From JAHBVH01 sp034432375 (GTDB lineage Bacteria; Chloroflexota; Anaerolineae; Caldilineales; Caldilineaceae), in NCBI GenBank assembly GCA_034432375.1, contig DAOUCA010000101.1, positions 62,001 through 126,000 on the forward strand: DNA of 64,000 nucleotides, in the 5' to 3' direction. The first letter of the stretch is position 1, and the number at the start of each line of letters is the position of its first letter. Both the position numbers and the translations under genes were made by a program. Below, piece by piece: positions 15,953 through 26,400 of the stretch. The notes under the pieces are model-generated. The model was not told the origin of the DNA. It worked only from the letters and a program-made list of their open reading frames with translations, and ran no database searches.

Positions 15953-17422
15953 TTACCGTGCAATCGGTAATGCCACGGTAAATGCGCTGCCTTGCCCAAT
16001 GCCGTTACTCTGCGCGCTGACTGTGCCGCCATGGGCTTGGACAATGGCGCGTACAATGGCCAAGCCCAACCCAGCCCCACCTGTATCACGGGCGCGGGCA
16101 CGGTCGGTGCGGTAGAAGCGATCAAAGACGTGCGGCAGATGTTCTGGCGCGATTCCTTCACCACTGTCGCGGATCATGATGGTGACGGCGTCCGGTGTGG
16201 CCGCACTCTGCAGACTGACGGTGCCACCAGTAGGAGTGTGGCGCAGCGCATTGGCCAGCAGATTGTGCAGCACCTGGCGTAGGCGTACCGAATCGACGGC
16301 GGCGGCGGGCAAGGTGGGCGCTAACTGCGCTTCCAAGTTGATGGCGCTATCCTCGGCCATTGGCGCAAAGATTTCGATGATTTCGCGTAGCAAAGGGCGT
16401 AGATCGGTTGATGCTAGGTTGAGTGAGAGTTGTCCCGCTTCAGCCTGCGCGAGTTCATGCAGATCATTGACAAGGCGGCTTAACAGACGGGTCTGTGTGT
16501 AGAGGCGTGTGATCTCTTCTTTGTCAAGGGGATAGACCTCATCGAGGATCGCCCGTAGATTCCCTTGCAGCACAGAGAGCGGTGTGCGTAATTCATGGGC
16601 GACATCCGCCATGAGGTTGCGCCGTAGTGTCTCTGCTTCTTGCAGTTCGCCGGCCATTTCGTTAAAGGCAACGGCGACGGCCGCGACTTCATCCGAGCCA
16701 TGGATGGGTACCCGCTCGTTGAGATTGCCCCCACCGATCGCGCGGGCGGCATTGGCGAGTTGAGTAAGCGGTGCAGTGAGTGTGCGGCTGGCGGCGACGC
16801 TAAAGACCGCCCCCAAAATAGCAGCACCTAACGCGATCAAGAGCAGATATTGGCTTAGCTGTTGAAAAATATCCAGGGGTCTGTTGCCGGAGGGCGCCAT
16901 CATCACGCGCGTTTCAAGATAACCAACAGTCTGCCCGTCAATCTTAATCGGGATTTGAATCGGATTCCGCGGGCGACCCATTGCTCCATTCCCTGGTTGC
17001 GCATTACTATTGGGACCATTGGGACCATTGCCCATCGCTGAATTGCCCATGGCTGAATTGCCCATGGCTGAATTGCCCATTGGCGAATTCTCAATGGGGG
17101 AATTGCCGCCCGGGCGTTGATTGATCTGATAGATCGGTGCGCCCTCACGGTCAAGGAGACGCAGATCCATGCCACCGGACCAAAGATGAAAGGTTGCGCG
17201 TGCCCCATCCATTAAGTTATCTACACCTTGCCAGCTATGGTGTGTTTGGTAATAGTCTCCAAGTGTATCCACAATGCCACCTGGTGCTTGTAACTGCGCG
17301 GGGATAAAGGATTGGCGCAGCGTATCATTGACCAGCAGACGTGCTACAATGATGAGAACGACTACTCCCAGCAAGGCAAAACTGCCAAAGTAGATGCTTA
17401 GACGTACCCAAAGGCGATTCAT
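15953..17422 (-). CDS. HAMP-domain sensor histidine kinase
   Basis: A 489-residue membrane kinase. TM1 is at about 10-30; an extracytoplasmic sensor region of about 155 residues follows; TM2 is at about 190-210 (LLLIALGAAILGAVFSVA). HAMP covers about 210-265. HisKA contains LMADVAHELRTPLSVLQGN with the phospho-His, and HATPase contains LLANALRHTPTGG, RDSGEGIAPEHLPHVFDRF and GGAGLGLAIVRAIV. The extracytoplasmic loop has a run of NSAMGN-type 5-residue repeats encoded by a 15-bp DNA repeat. The start ATGA overlaps the response regulator stop by four bases. Signal unknown. Confidence 0.93.
   Translation of the reverse strand: MNRLWVRLSIYFGSFALLGVVVLIIVARLLVNDTLRQSFIPAQLQAPGGIVDTLGDYYQTHHSWQGVDNLMDGARATFHLWSGGMDLRLLDREGAPIYQINQRPGGNSPIENSPMGNSAMGNSAMGNSAMGNGPNGPNSNAQPGNGAMGRPRNPIQIPIKIDGQTVGYLETRVMMAPSGNRPLDIFQQLSQYLLLIALGAAILGAVFSVAASRTLTAPLTQLANAARAIGGGNLNERVPIHGSDEVAAVAVAFNEMAGELQEAETLRRNLMADVAHELRTPLSVLQGNLRAILDEVYPLDKEEITRLYTQTRLLSRLVNDLHELAQAEAGQLSLNLASTDLRPLLREIIEIFAPMAEDSAINLEAQLAPTLPAAAVDSVRLRQVLHNLLANALRHTPTGGTVSLQSAATPDAVTIMIRDSGEGIAPEHLPHVFDRFYRTDRARARDTGGAGLGLAIVRAIVQAHGGTVSAQSNGIGQGSAFTVALPIAR
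17035..17095. repeat. Coding 15-bp tandem repeat in the sensor kinase
   Basis: The plus-strand unit GAATTGCCCATGGCT repeats with small changes across 17035-17095, in frame with the kinase gene. It encodes consecutive MGNSA units in its extracytoplasmic loop. Confidence 0.8.
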
Positions 17423-18138
17423 GCGGGCGCGATCCTTTCAAAGCGATAGCCAACCCCATAAACAGTCTGCAAGTAGGTGGGGCACTTGGGATCTGGTTCA
17501 ATCTTCTTGCGTAAATTTTTGATATGGCTATCGAGCGTTCGCTCCATCCCCTCATAGCTATAACCCAGCCCCTGCTCAATCAAATCAATGCGTGTAAAAG
17601 CATAGCCAGGATTTTCCATAAAGATCTGCAGCAACTTAAACTCGGTTTGGGTTAGATCGACCGGTTCATTGTGGATGCGCAACTCGTGACGGTGTAGATC
17701 GAGCGTCAATGCGCCAATTTGGTGGATGCGCGTTGAGGGTGTCGTTGCCGCGCCTTGGGTCCGGCGCAACACTGTCCGAATCCGTGCCACGACCTCGCGC
17801 GCGTTAAAGGGTTTGGTGATATAATCATCGGCTCCCAATTCTAGGCCAATGATCTTATCCGTATCCTCTACGCGCGCCGTCAACATAATGATTGGCAGAC
17901 CTGCCCATGCTTCATCGGCGCGTAAGTGGCGTGTGATCTCCCAGCCATCGTGGTCCGGCAGCATGAGGTCGAGCACGACGAGATCGGGCCGGTCGTGGCG
18001 AATCACGTGCAGCGCCGTCTCGCCATCATAGGCCGTCAAGACGAGGAAATTTGCCTGTTCCAGATAGGCGCGCAAGACACGAACGATCTCGTGGTCGTCA
18101 TCGACGAGTAAAATACGATGGGTGGTAGATGTAGCCAT
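17419..18138 (-). CDS. OmpR/PhoB-type response regulator
   Basis: A 239-residue regulator. The receiver domain has ILLVDDDHEIVRVL (acidic pocket), LVVLDLMLPDHDGWE with the phospho-Asp (about 57), MLTARVE and the Lys of ADDYITKPFNA. The C-terminal winged helix (about 145-236) contains EFKLLQIFMENPG and MERTLDSHIKNLRKKIEPDP then VYGVGYRF. It is coupled by a four-base overlap to the cognate HAMP kinase gene. Three 11-bp direct repeats at 18332-18364, upstream of a -10-like TATACT, are the kind of site OmpR-type regulators bind, which suggests autoregulation. Confidence 0.94.
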   Translation of the reverse strand: MATSTTHRILLVDDDHEIVRVLRAYLEQANFLVLTAYDGETALHVIRHDRPDLVVLDLMLPDHDGWEITRHLRADEAWAGLPIIMLTARVEDTDKIIGLELGADDYITKPFNAREVVARIRTVLRRTQGAATTPSTRIHQIGALTLDLHRHELRIHNEPVDLTQTEFKLLQIFMENPGYAFTRIDLIEQGLGYSYEGMERTLDSHIKNLRKKIEPDPKCPTYLQTVYGVGYRFERIAPA

Positions 18139-18282
18139 GATAGGGTGCTTTCTGGTAAAGCAGGGTAGGTAAGTTCAATAGACTAAGTGTCTATCCTGAA
18201 ATTCTCTGTGACGATCTCTCCTATAGGTGTAGTAACTGTAGCCACAACCGAATTTCAGGATGGGTTCTAAGCAACTATGTAT

Positions 18283-18288
18283 AGTATA
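18283..18288 (-). promoter_or_regulatory. Putative -10 box of the two-component operon
   Basis: On the minus strand TATACT lies at 18288-18283, about 145 bases upstream of the response regulator start. The -35 region is poor, as in activator-dependent promoters. Inferred only. Confidence 0.35.
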
Positions 18289-18331
18289 GCTGCAAAATGT
18301 GGAGATCTGGTGAAGAAATTGTCAATGAATC

Positions 18332-18364
18332 GATGACAGATTGATGACAGATTGATGACAGATT
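18332..18364. promoter_or_regulatory. Three 11-bp direct repeats, putative OmpR-type operator
   Basis: GATGACAGATT is repeated three times without gaps (18332-18342, 18343-18353, 18354-18364). An 11-bp period places each unit on the same DNA face, as in OmpR/PhoB binding sites. It lies upstream of the two-component operon promoter region. Confidence 0.55.
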
Positions 18365-18380
18365 ATTGGGTGGTAATAGA

Positions 18381-19037
18381 TTATGGGCGAGTTTGCGGCT
18401 CTAATTCCAAGACGCGATAGGGGTAAATATTGATAATCTCGGTATCGTAGTAGCGCGTTTGCCGTACTTCGTTGTTGCGATAGATATGGATGTGACCGTG
18501 GAGGAGGTAGCGCGGCTTAAACCAGCGCATAAAGGGCAGAAAACTACGAAAACCAGTGTGGGCACGATCGGGCCGATCGTGGATCCCAAAGGGCGGAGAA
18601 TGGGCCACCAAAACATCAAGCCAACGTCCGTAGCGCAGCCGATTGTAGAGCAGCTTGGGTGCCAAACGCGCAACGTTGAGCCACATTTCGGTGTCCGTAT
18701 ATTGCGAATTAGATGAATCATTATAGCGGATGGACCCTTCCAACCCAGCGATGAGCAGGGGACCAACTTTGGCCGTTTTACCATGCAGATTGACGGCTCC
18801 CTGAGGTGCATTGGCGACTTGCCAGCTTTCGCCTTTACCGCTCTGGTATTGCACCTCGCTGCCATGATTGCCAAAAACATAGTAGGTAGGCCGATTAAGC
18901 ATGCTTACAATGAATTCAATGTAATAAAAGGGGAGATCACCACAACTCAATACGAGTTCCACATCGCCGAAATTATCTTTGATGCTACCGCTGTATAGAA
19001 TTGCTTCAACTTTATCGCTGACGACCAGAGTACGCAT
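18381..19037 (-). CDS. Metallophosphoesterase
   Basis: A 218-residue calcineurin-like phosphoesterase. Metal-binding motifs are TLVVSDKVE (Asp), VLSCGDLPF (GD), YVFGNHG (GNH), VLVAHSPPFG (H) and YLLHGHIHIY (GHxH). The first motif carries S-D rather than the usual DxH, so one metal ligand may be missing. The start was set at ATG 19037, where MRTLVVSD matches the family; the reading frame extends to a GTG at 19115. It hydrolyses phosphomono- or diesters in a metal-dependent way; the substrate is unknown. It follows an 80-base gap without other genes. Confidence 0.85.
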   Translation of the reverse strand: MRTLVVSDKVEAILYSGSIKDNFGDVELVLSCGDLPFYYIEFIVSMLNRPTYYVFGNHGSEVQYQSGKGESWQVANAPQGAVNLHGKTAKVGPLLIAGLEGSIRYNDSSNSQYTDTEMWLNVARLAPKLLYNRLRYGRWLDVLVAHSPPFGIHDRPDRAHTGFRSFLPFMRWFKPRYLLHGHIHIYRNNEVRQTRYYDTEIINIYPYRVLELEPQTRP

Positions 19038-19330
19038 GTAAATTGTGACCAACAATGACGCGGCAACAGACTGTTCGACTGAGCATGTTATACCGTCCTG
19101 CGGATCGGCACCCACGAACAGATTGTGCTACCAATCAGACAATGAAATGAAAAATGGGTAGAGTCGTTCCATTGTAACAGCCGCTCGTGGGTGCGTCAAA
19201 AAATTATAGCAAGGGAAGGGATATGCGCTCGAACCGGCTGATAAAGTTGCCGCAGAAGGCGCTCTTTTGTAGAATCAACCCCATTGCGACTGCCGCCGGC
19301 AGCGATCCGGCTATTAGATTGGGCACTGTT

Positions 19331-19744
19331 ATGGCTTATACATTGGGTGATCCTTTTCGCCCGTTGCGCATTATCTTGCGCGTCAATGGTATCTTTCTTG
19401 GGTTGTTGCTGGGCGCACTTTTTTTGTTATTGCCCGCCACGCTTTTGATTCACTGGGGATTGGCAGTGGATGGCATGTTGTGGTCGTTGCGTCTGGCTGG
19501 GGCCAACCAGATCGCTTTGGGTTGCTTTCTGTTGATCGCCTCTGGTCAGCACTATATGAACCGTGTCCTGCTCTTTACCGCCACATTGACCCACGTGCTT
19601 TGGGTGTTGACCTTGCTGAGTGCCTATCTCCAACAAGAGCTTGCCAATCTGCTGGCGACTGGGCGCGCATTTCTGATTCTAGCCTTTTTGCTCTGTCTGA
19701 TTGGAGCAGTGGCACCGCTGCGCTATGTGCGCAGCAGCGATTAA
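19331..19744 (+). CDS. Small integral membrane protein, unknown function
   Basis: A 137-residue protein with about four hydrophobic helices (IFLGLLLGALFLLLPATLLIHW, GANQIALGCFLLIASG, VLLFTATLTHVLWVLTLLSAYL and AFLILAFLLCLIGAVAP). No family is recognised with confidence. The start at 19331 (MAYTLGD) was preferred; the frame continues upstream to 19187 through polar sequence that looks non-coding. It is predicted to reside in the cytoplasmic membrane. Confidence 0.6.
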   Translation: MAYTLGDPFRPLRIILRVNGIFLGLLLGALFLLLPATLLIHWGLAVDGMLWSLRLAGANQIALGCFLLIASGQHYMNRVLLFTATLTHVLWVLTLLSAYLQQELANLLATGRAFLILAFLLCLIGAVAPLRYVRSSD

Positions 19745-19760
19745 GTACATAATTGGTGTG

Positions 19761-19794
19761 AACATTGTGCAAATGGTGATTAAACATTGTGCAA
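19761..19794. promoter_or_regulatory. Pair of 12-bp direct repeats, possible operator
   Basis: AACATTGTGCAA occurs at 19761-19772 and 19783-19794, so the units are two helical turns (22 bp) apart. A TATAAT hexamer lies 49 bases downstream at 19843-19848. Possible activator or repressor sites for the gene at 20080. Confidence 0.45.
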
Positions 19795-19842
19795 TTTGGG
19801 TATAAATGGATGGGCGGCTATCGAAGTGATCGATAAATTGCG

Positions 19843-19848
19843 TATAAT
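19843..19848 (+). promoter_or_regulatory. Putative -10 box (TATAAT)
   Basis: A consensus TATAAT with a poor -35 region sits upstream of the hairpin at 19883-19928 and about 230 bases before the gene at 20080. It would give a long 5' untranslated leader. Confidence 0.4.
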
Positions 19849-19882
19849 AGGGGTGTGAGACAACTTCTTCTTCCTCTTTGCG

Positions 19883-19928
19883 GAAAGGGCGATGATCGAC
19901 TTCTGAGAAAGCCGATCATCGCCCTTTC
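19883..19928. terminator. 16-bp perfect stem-loop, terminator or leader hairpin
   Basis: GAAAGGGCGATGATCG (19883-19898) and its exact complement (19913-19928) flank a 14-base loop. The stem ends in CCCTTTC without a long T-run. It either ends the transcript of the membrane protein gene or forms a hairpin in the leader of the gene at 20080. The rest of the 335-base gap 19745-20079 shows no further gene. Confidence 0.6.
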
Positions 19929-20079
19929 TACTTCAATCACCTACCCGATTCCCTCTAGCCGGTATAGTTCTCGTATTAACCCTCTACCAAAGTTGCATAA
20001 ATCGAACAAAGGGATACGATAGTGGTAGCAAACACTGGTATTCAAGTACAAACGATTGAGAATCGATAAGGGAAAACGA

Positions 20080-20970
20080 ATGAGCTTCCTGCGCAAACTT
20101 TTTGGTGGCACGCCTCGGCTCGATGGGGCCGCCTTGGCGACATCAACCGAACGTACGGCGTATGCGCAGATCGCGCTGCTGGCAGAATTTGAAGATGCCC
20201 GTCCCTTTCATCAAGGGCTCGAAGAGCGGCTGTGGACGCGGGCATTGCCCCAACCCTATGCCGATACAATTGCACTTTTGCAGAAGGTGGGTTGGCTAGC
20301 TGTCACTGGAGATCAGGGGCAGGCAACGACTGCTGCATTGCCTTTTATCCAACAGTATCAGGCGCGCGTAGCCAAAGAAAAAGCCGCTGTGTTGCCCCAA
20401 GTACGTAAGGCAATTGCCGCGCGTGATACGAGTGAAGCACTGTCGATCCGGCGGGCTTATGAAGAGCGTCAACCCTTGGGCAAAGCAACGTGGACGGGTC
20501 CCGAGCCGCAGTTGAGCCACAGTGCACTGACGCGCCGCATTCTCTTTTTGGACCATTGGCTCCTGGATGGCTTGAGTAAGGAGACTGTGGCTTGGCTCAA
20601 ACAATATGCCGCTGAGCAACATATGTGGGGCAGCTATTGGCAACTACCTGTCGCCGACATCCCCGAGATTGCGCAAAGGGAATTGGCTGTCGAACCCTTA
20701 TCTGCCCCCGAGGCTGCCTATTGGAAAGCCTATCAACTGGCACTCTATGTAGACAATCAAGAGACATGGCAACGCTGCAAAGGCGGCGACCATGTGCGCC
20801 GCCTTGAAATTGTCGGCCCAGACGATGACGCGACCTGTGAACACTGTCGCCAATTTCTCGGCAAGCAATTTCTAGTCGCCCGCGTGCCGGAACTGCCCCA
20901 CCGCGATTGCACCGCGCTCCTTGGCTGTCGCTGCCGCTACGAGCCGGTGTTGGAATCGTATGAGGAGTGA
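20080..20970 (+). CDS. Uncharacterised protein with a C-terminal cysteine cluster
   Basis: A 296-residue soluble protein that I do not recognise. It begins MSFLRKLFGG with AAGGG eight bases upstream; a frame opening at TTG 20056 was rejected. Most of it is alpha-helical with many Trp and Gln. The last 60 residues hold a possible zinc site, CEHCRQFLGKQF then PHRDCTALLGCRCRYEP. That pattern resembles the C-terminal Cys cluster of phage Mu F-type minor head proteins, but the rest of the protein does not, and no other phage genes are near. It may be a DNA- or RNA-handling protein; function unknown. Confidence 0.6.
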   Translation: MSFLRKLFGGTPRLDGAALATSTERTAYAQIALLAEFEDARPFHQGLEERLWTRALPQPYADTIALLQKVGWLAVTGDQGQATTAALPFIQQYQARVAKEKAAVLPQVRKAIAARDTSEALSIRRAYEERQPLGKATWTGPEPQLSHSALTRRILFLDHWLLDGLSKETVAWLKQYAAEQHMWGSYWQLPVADIPEIAQRELAVEPLSAPEAAYWKAYQLALYVDNQETWQRCKGGDHVRRLEIVGPDDDATCEHCRQFLGKQFLVARVPELPHRDCTALLGCRCRYEPVLESYEE

Positions 20971-20998
20971 GGAGACAAGGAGATCGTTTAGACGATAA

Positions 20999-22485
<1,487 letters not shown>

Positions 22486-22499
22486 TGGGAGTTGATCCT

Positions 22500-23051
22500 T
22501 TAGGCAAAGGTGACGCCGGCCAGCGCTGCGGTGAGCCGTGCCGTATTGGTCGCTAATTCTTTGATGCGCTCTCGAATTTCGGGCGAGGCAATATGCATGG
22601 TCGACTGGCGATCATCACCAAAATCCGCACCCACCGCATAGACAAAGCGCGGAATAATGATACATCGAAAATCGAGCATCAAGCTATTGGCAAAGGGCAT
22701 CACCGACATATAGCTGCGTTGCCCACCGGCGGCACAGAGAAAGCCAACCAGTTTGTGATTCCAGGCGCGCATCCCAATCTCCAGCAGATTTTTGGCTGCA
22801 GCGTTGACATCATAATTATAGACCGGCATTGCCAACAGCACGCTATCGGCCTGCCGAATGGCTGCGATAATCTCTTCCGCCACCGGCGTTTTGTGGGTGG
22901 TGGTGGCGTCACACATGCCAAGTTCATGTTGACGCAGATCATAGAGCGGTGCCTCAATCCCTAGTTCCTTGAAATGGGCAACAGCCTGTTGGGCCAGAAC
23001 ATAGGAGCGACTCTGTGGATGGAGCGAACAGCTAATTACGGTGATATTCAC
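22500..23051 (-). CDS. NADPH-dependent FMN reductase family protein
   Basis: A 183-residue flavodoxin-like reductase. It has the ISCSLHPQSRSYVLAQQAVAHF phosphate-binding loop, VLLAMPVYNYDVNAAAKNLLE and GFLCAAGGQRSYMSVMPFAN, the flavin-binding segments of this family. It reduces FMN or quinone-type substrates with NAD(P)H. It is upstream of the M1 peptidase gene on the same strand with a 14-base gap, so the two are likely co-transcribed. Confidence 0.9.
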   Translation of the reverse strand: MNITVISCSLHPQSRSYVLAQQAVAHFKELGIEAPLYDLRQHELGMCDATTTHKTPVAEEIIAAIRQADSVLLAMPVYNYDVNAAAKNLLEIGMRAWNHKLVGFLCAAGGQRSYMSVMPFANSLMLDFRCIIIPRFVYAVGADFGDDRQSTMHIASPEIRERIKELATNTARLTAALAGVTFA

Positions 23052-23075
23052 AAGCGGTGAACTGCCTTTCTTGGG

Positions 23076-23349
23076 ATAGGTAAATAGGTATATCGGTAGA
23101 CAAGTAAATCGGTAAATCAGTAGGACGGTAAATCAGTAAATCAGTAGATATAATTTGGTTACCGTTCTACCGATGTACCGTTCTACCGATGTACCGATGT
23201 ACCGATGTACCGATGTACCGTTCTACCGATGTACCGTTCTACCGATGTACCGTTCTACCGATGTACCGATGTACCGATGTACCGATGTACCGATGTACCG
23301 ATGTACCGATGTACCGATGTACCGATGTACCGATGTACCGATTTACTTG
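23076..23349. repeat. Large short-tandem-repeat block with inverted ends, copy 1
   Basis: The 368-base gap 23052-23420 is mostly repeats. The left side (to about 23150) has GGTAAATC-type units; the right side has about 20 copies of an 8-bp TACCGATG/TACCGTTC unit. The ends CAAGTAAATCGGT (23101-23113) and ACCGATTTACTTG (23337-23349) are exact complements. Long reading frames here (MYRCTDVP repeats) are repeat artefacts. Related blocks are at 32065-32225 and 44393-44490. Confidence 0.9.
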
Positions 23350-23420
23350 CCAACTTGTCCATGATATGATAAGGTCGCCAATCCAGACCGTAGCATTGCT
23401 TGCAGATCTAAAAATCAACC

Positions 23421-26400
23421 ATGTATATTCTTCACAGCCATTGGTCCCCTTCCACAACGCCAGCGGAAACCGGCACTGTGCATTTCTGGGCAGAGACAGC
23501 GCTTGCGGCCCAACCTCCCAAACAGAAACGCAATCCTAAGCGCGTCCTAGCCCATCCCTTTGCTGTCGATGCCAAGAGCTTGCGCCAGATTTTGCTGCCT
23601 TTGGTCGATGCAACGGTGAAGCCAGCCAAAGGCACTGTTGAACTGCTCTTACCCACGACCCTCAATGGTCCGCAACCTTCGCCCGGGCTGCTGCACGATT
23701 GGAAGCTCGACGGCCGCAGCAAAGTGACATTGGAACGCTGGCAGGTTGAGAGCTTACATGCCACGCCTGTCGCCGCCATCGAAATTCTCACCCGTCTGCC
23801 CGCGTCATTCGAGCTACCGCCGAATATCCGTATCGGTGATGACCTACGCTTTTGGGAGACAGTCACCCTTTTTGCGCTCGAAACTGTGGCACAGCAGAAG
23901 GTGCTACCAACATTGGCCCAAGCAGATGCCACCGGTAAAAATTACGATGCGCGTTGGATGCCGGTGGTCGATGGCCCGCGCGATGGGCCACGGCTGGCCC
24001 GCCTGGTAGAGGCAATGCCACCGCTCGCCCGGGCTGGCAGCACGACCGCGGAAGGGGCTGACCATCCGCACCATCTGCTCGACAGCTATCTCAACAGCGT
24101 CATCGACGGCTTGGCCCGTCAATGGGGCAATGGTGCCTTTCCATCGCTGCCCTTTAAGAGCAATGAACCGGCTCAAAGCTGGCTCCGGTCACTCTTTGTC
24201 GAGAACCCAGCCATTAAGGCGGCGACGGCACAGATTCAGCGCCTCCAAAATAGCTACTATGCCTGGCTACGCAACCTGAATGTCGCCGGTGATCGCACTG
24301 TCCGTGTTGCGTTTCGGTTGGAGGCACCATTGCAGCAGATGGCAAACGAAGAGCGCCGGACGGAACGTGATTGGACCCTGCACTTTTTTCTTCAAGCACG
24401 CGATGATCCCAGCCTGCTCATCCCCGCCGCACAGATCTGGCAAACCAGTGGCAATGTATTGAAAACCTCGGGGCATCAGGTTGAGCAGCCGCAGGAGAAA
24501 TTACTGGCCGGTCTTGGCTACGCTGCTCGTCTTTTTGATCCGTTACGCCGCAGTCTACAGGCGGCCAAACCAGAGCAAGCGACACTCAGCACCGAGGAGG
24601 CCTATACCTTCTTGCGCACGACAGCCCCGCTGCTCGAAGAGAGCGGCTTTGGTGTGCTCATCCCACCATGGTGGAACAAACCAGGTACGCGGCTGGGGGT
24701 ACGGCTGCGGATGCAGGGCAATCGCCAAAGCAACAGCACCGATGCCGTTCCCGCCAATGCCAGCATGAGCATGGACAAACTGGTGAGCTATAAATGGGAA
24801 CTTTCGCTGGGCGATACGAAGCTGACCAAAGAAGAGTTCGACGCATTGGTGGCACTCAAGTCACCGCTGGTGCAGATCCGCGGGCAGTGGGTCGAGTTGG
24901 ATCCCGACCAGATCGAGGCAGCGATAGCGTTCTGGCAACGCCACGACGCCGACGCCGATGTTTCACTCCACGAAGCGTTGGGCATTGGGCTCGGTGCGGA
25001 TGAGATCGATGGGTTACCAATTGAAGACGTTGAATTTTCGGGCTGGCTCGCCGACTGGATGGCGCGCTTTACCGGCAACGAGCGGTTGGATGTGTTGCCC
25101 CAACCACAAAGCCTCCACGCTACGCTACGTCCCTACCAGGCCTATGGCTACTCCTGGATCGACTTTCTGCGCCGCTGGGGGATGGGGGCTTGTCTTGCCG
25201 ATGACATGGGGCTGGGCAAGACGATTCAGACCCTTGCGATGGTGTTGCGCATCAAGGAAGAGGAGAAGACACTGCCGGGGCCGGTGCTCTTGATTGCGCC
25301 GACTTCGGTTGTGACCAACTGGGCTAAGGAGGTTGAACGTTTTGCCCCTAATCTCTTGGCCCATGTTCATCAGGGGAGTGATCGCTTCAAAGGTCAGCAA
25401 CTGCTTGATCAAGCGAACTCTGTCGATCTCATGTTGACGAGCTACCCGCTGATCCGCCGCGATGCCGAAACGCTGCAACAGGTGAACTGGTTTGGCGTGA
25501 TTCTCGATGAAGCGCAGAATATCAAGAATCCCGGTGCCAAACAGACGCAGTCGATCCGCGATCTGCCAGCTGGCTTTCGGTTAGCGCTCACCGGCACACC
25601 GGTCGAGAATCGTCTCTCTGAACTCTGGTCGATCATGCACTTTCTCAATCCCGGCTATCTCGGTTCGCGCCAGAAGTTTCGCCAACGTTTTGCGCTGCCA
25701 ATTGAGCGCGATCAGGACGAGGCGGCCGCTGGTCAGTTACGTAAACTGGTTTCGCCCTTTATTCTACGCCGTGTGAAGACCGACCCGACCGTGATCCAAG
25801 ATCTGCCGGAGAAGATGGAGACCAAAGTCTACACCGTGCTGACCGAAGAGCAAGCGACGCTCTACGAAGCAGTCGTGCGCCAGGCACTTGACGAAATCAA
25901 CAGCGCCGAAGATGAGATGGCACGCCGTGGACGGGTATTGAGCATGCTCATGCAACTAAAGCAGATCTGCAACCATCCGGCCCAATACTTACATCAGGTC
26001 AATGAGGATTACACGGCGGGTGAAGAAGAAAAACGGAGCGGCAAGCTCAGCCGCCTCGCCGAGATGTTGGAGGAGATCACCGCGGTGGGCGATCGGGTGT
26101 TGATCTTCACCCAATTTGCCGAGATGGGGCGGTTGCTGCGCAGCTATCTGCAACAGCAGTTGGGCATCCCCACCATTTTTCTGCATGGCGGCACCCCAGC
26201 CAATCAGCGCCGTACCATGGTCGAGCAATTCCAGGAAGCGGAAGATGGACCATCAATCTTTATCCTTTCGCTCAAAGCGGGTGGCGTCGGGTTGAACTTG
26301 ACGCGCGCCAACCATGTCTTTCACTTTGACCGCTGGTGGAATCCTGCCGTCGAAAATCAGGCGACCGATCGTGCTTTTCGCATTGGGCAGAAGCGCAATG

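Noticed and set aside
20080..20970. Phage minor head protein (Mu F-like)
   Set aside because: Only the C-terminal cysteine pattern is similar; no other phage genes are nearby and the main part does not match.
23076..23349. Possible CRISPR array
   Set aside because: The repeats are 7-8 bp with no unique spacers, unlike CRISPR repeats of 24-40 bp separated by distinct spacers.
23155..23539. Overlapping frames coding MYRCTDVP repeats
   Set aside because: They are produced by the 8-bp tandem repeats in all frames and have no ribosome site or signal of selection.
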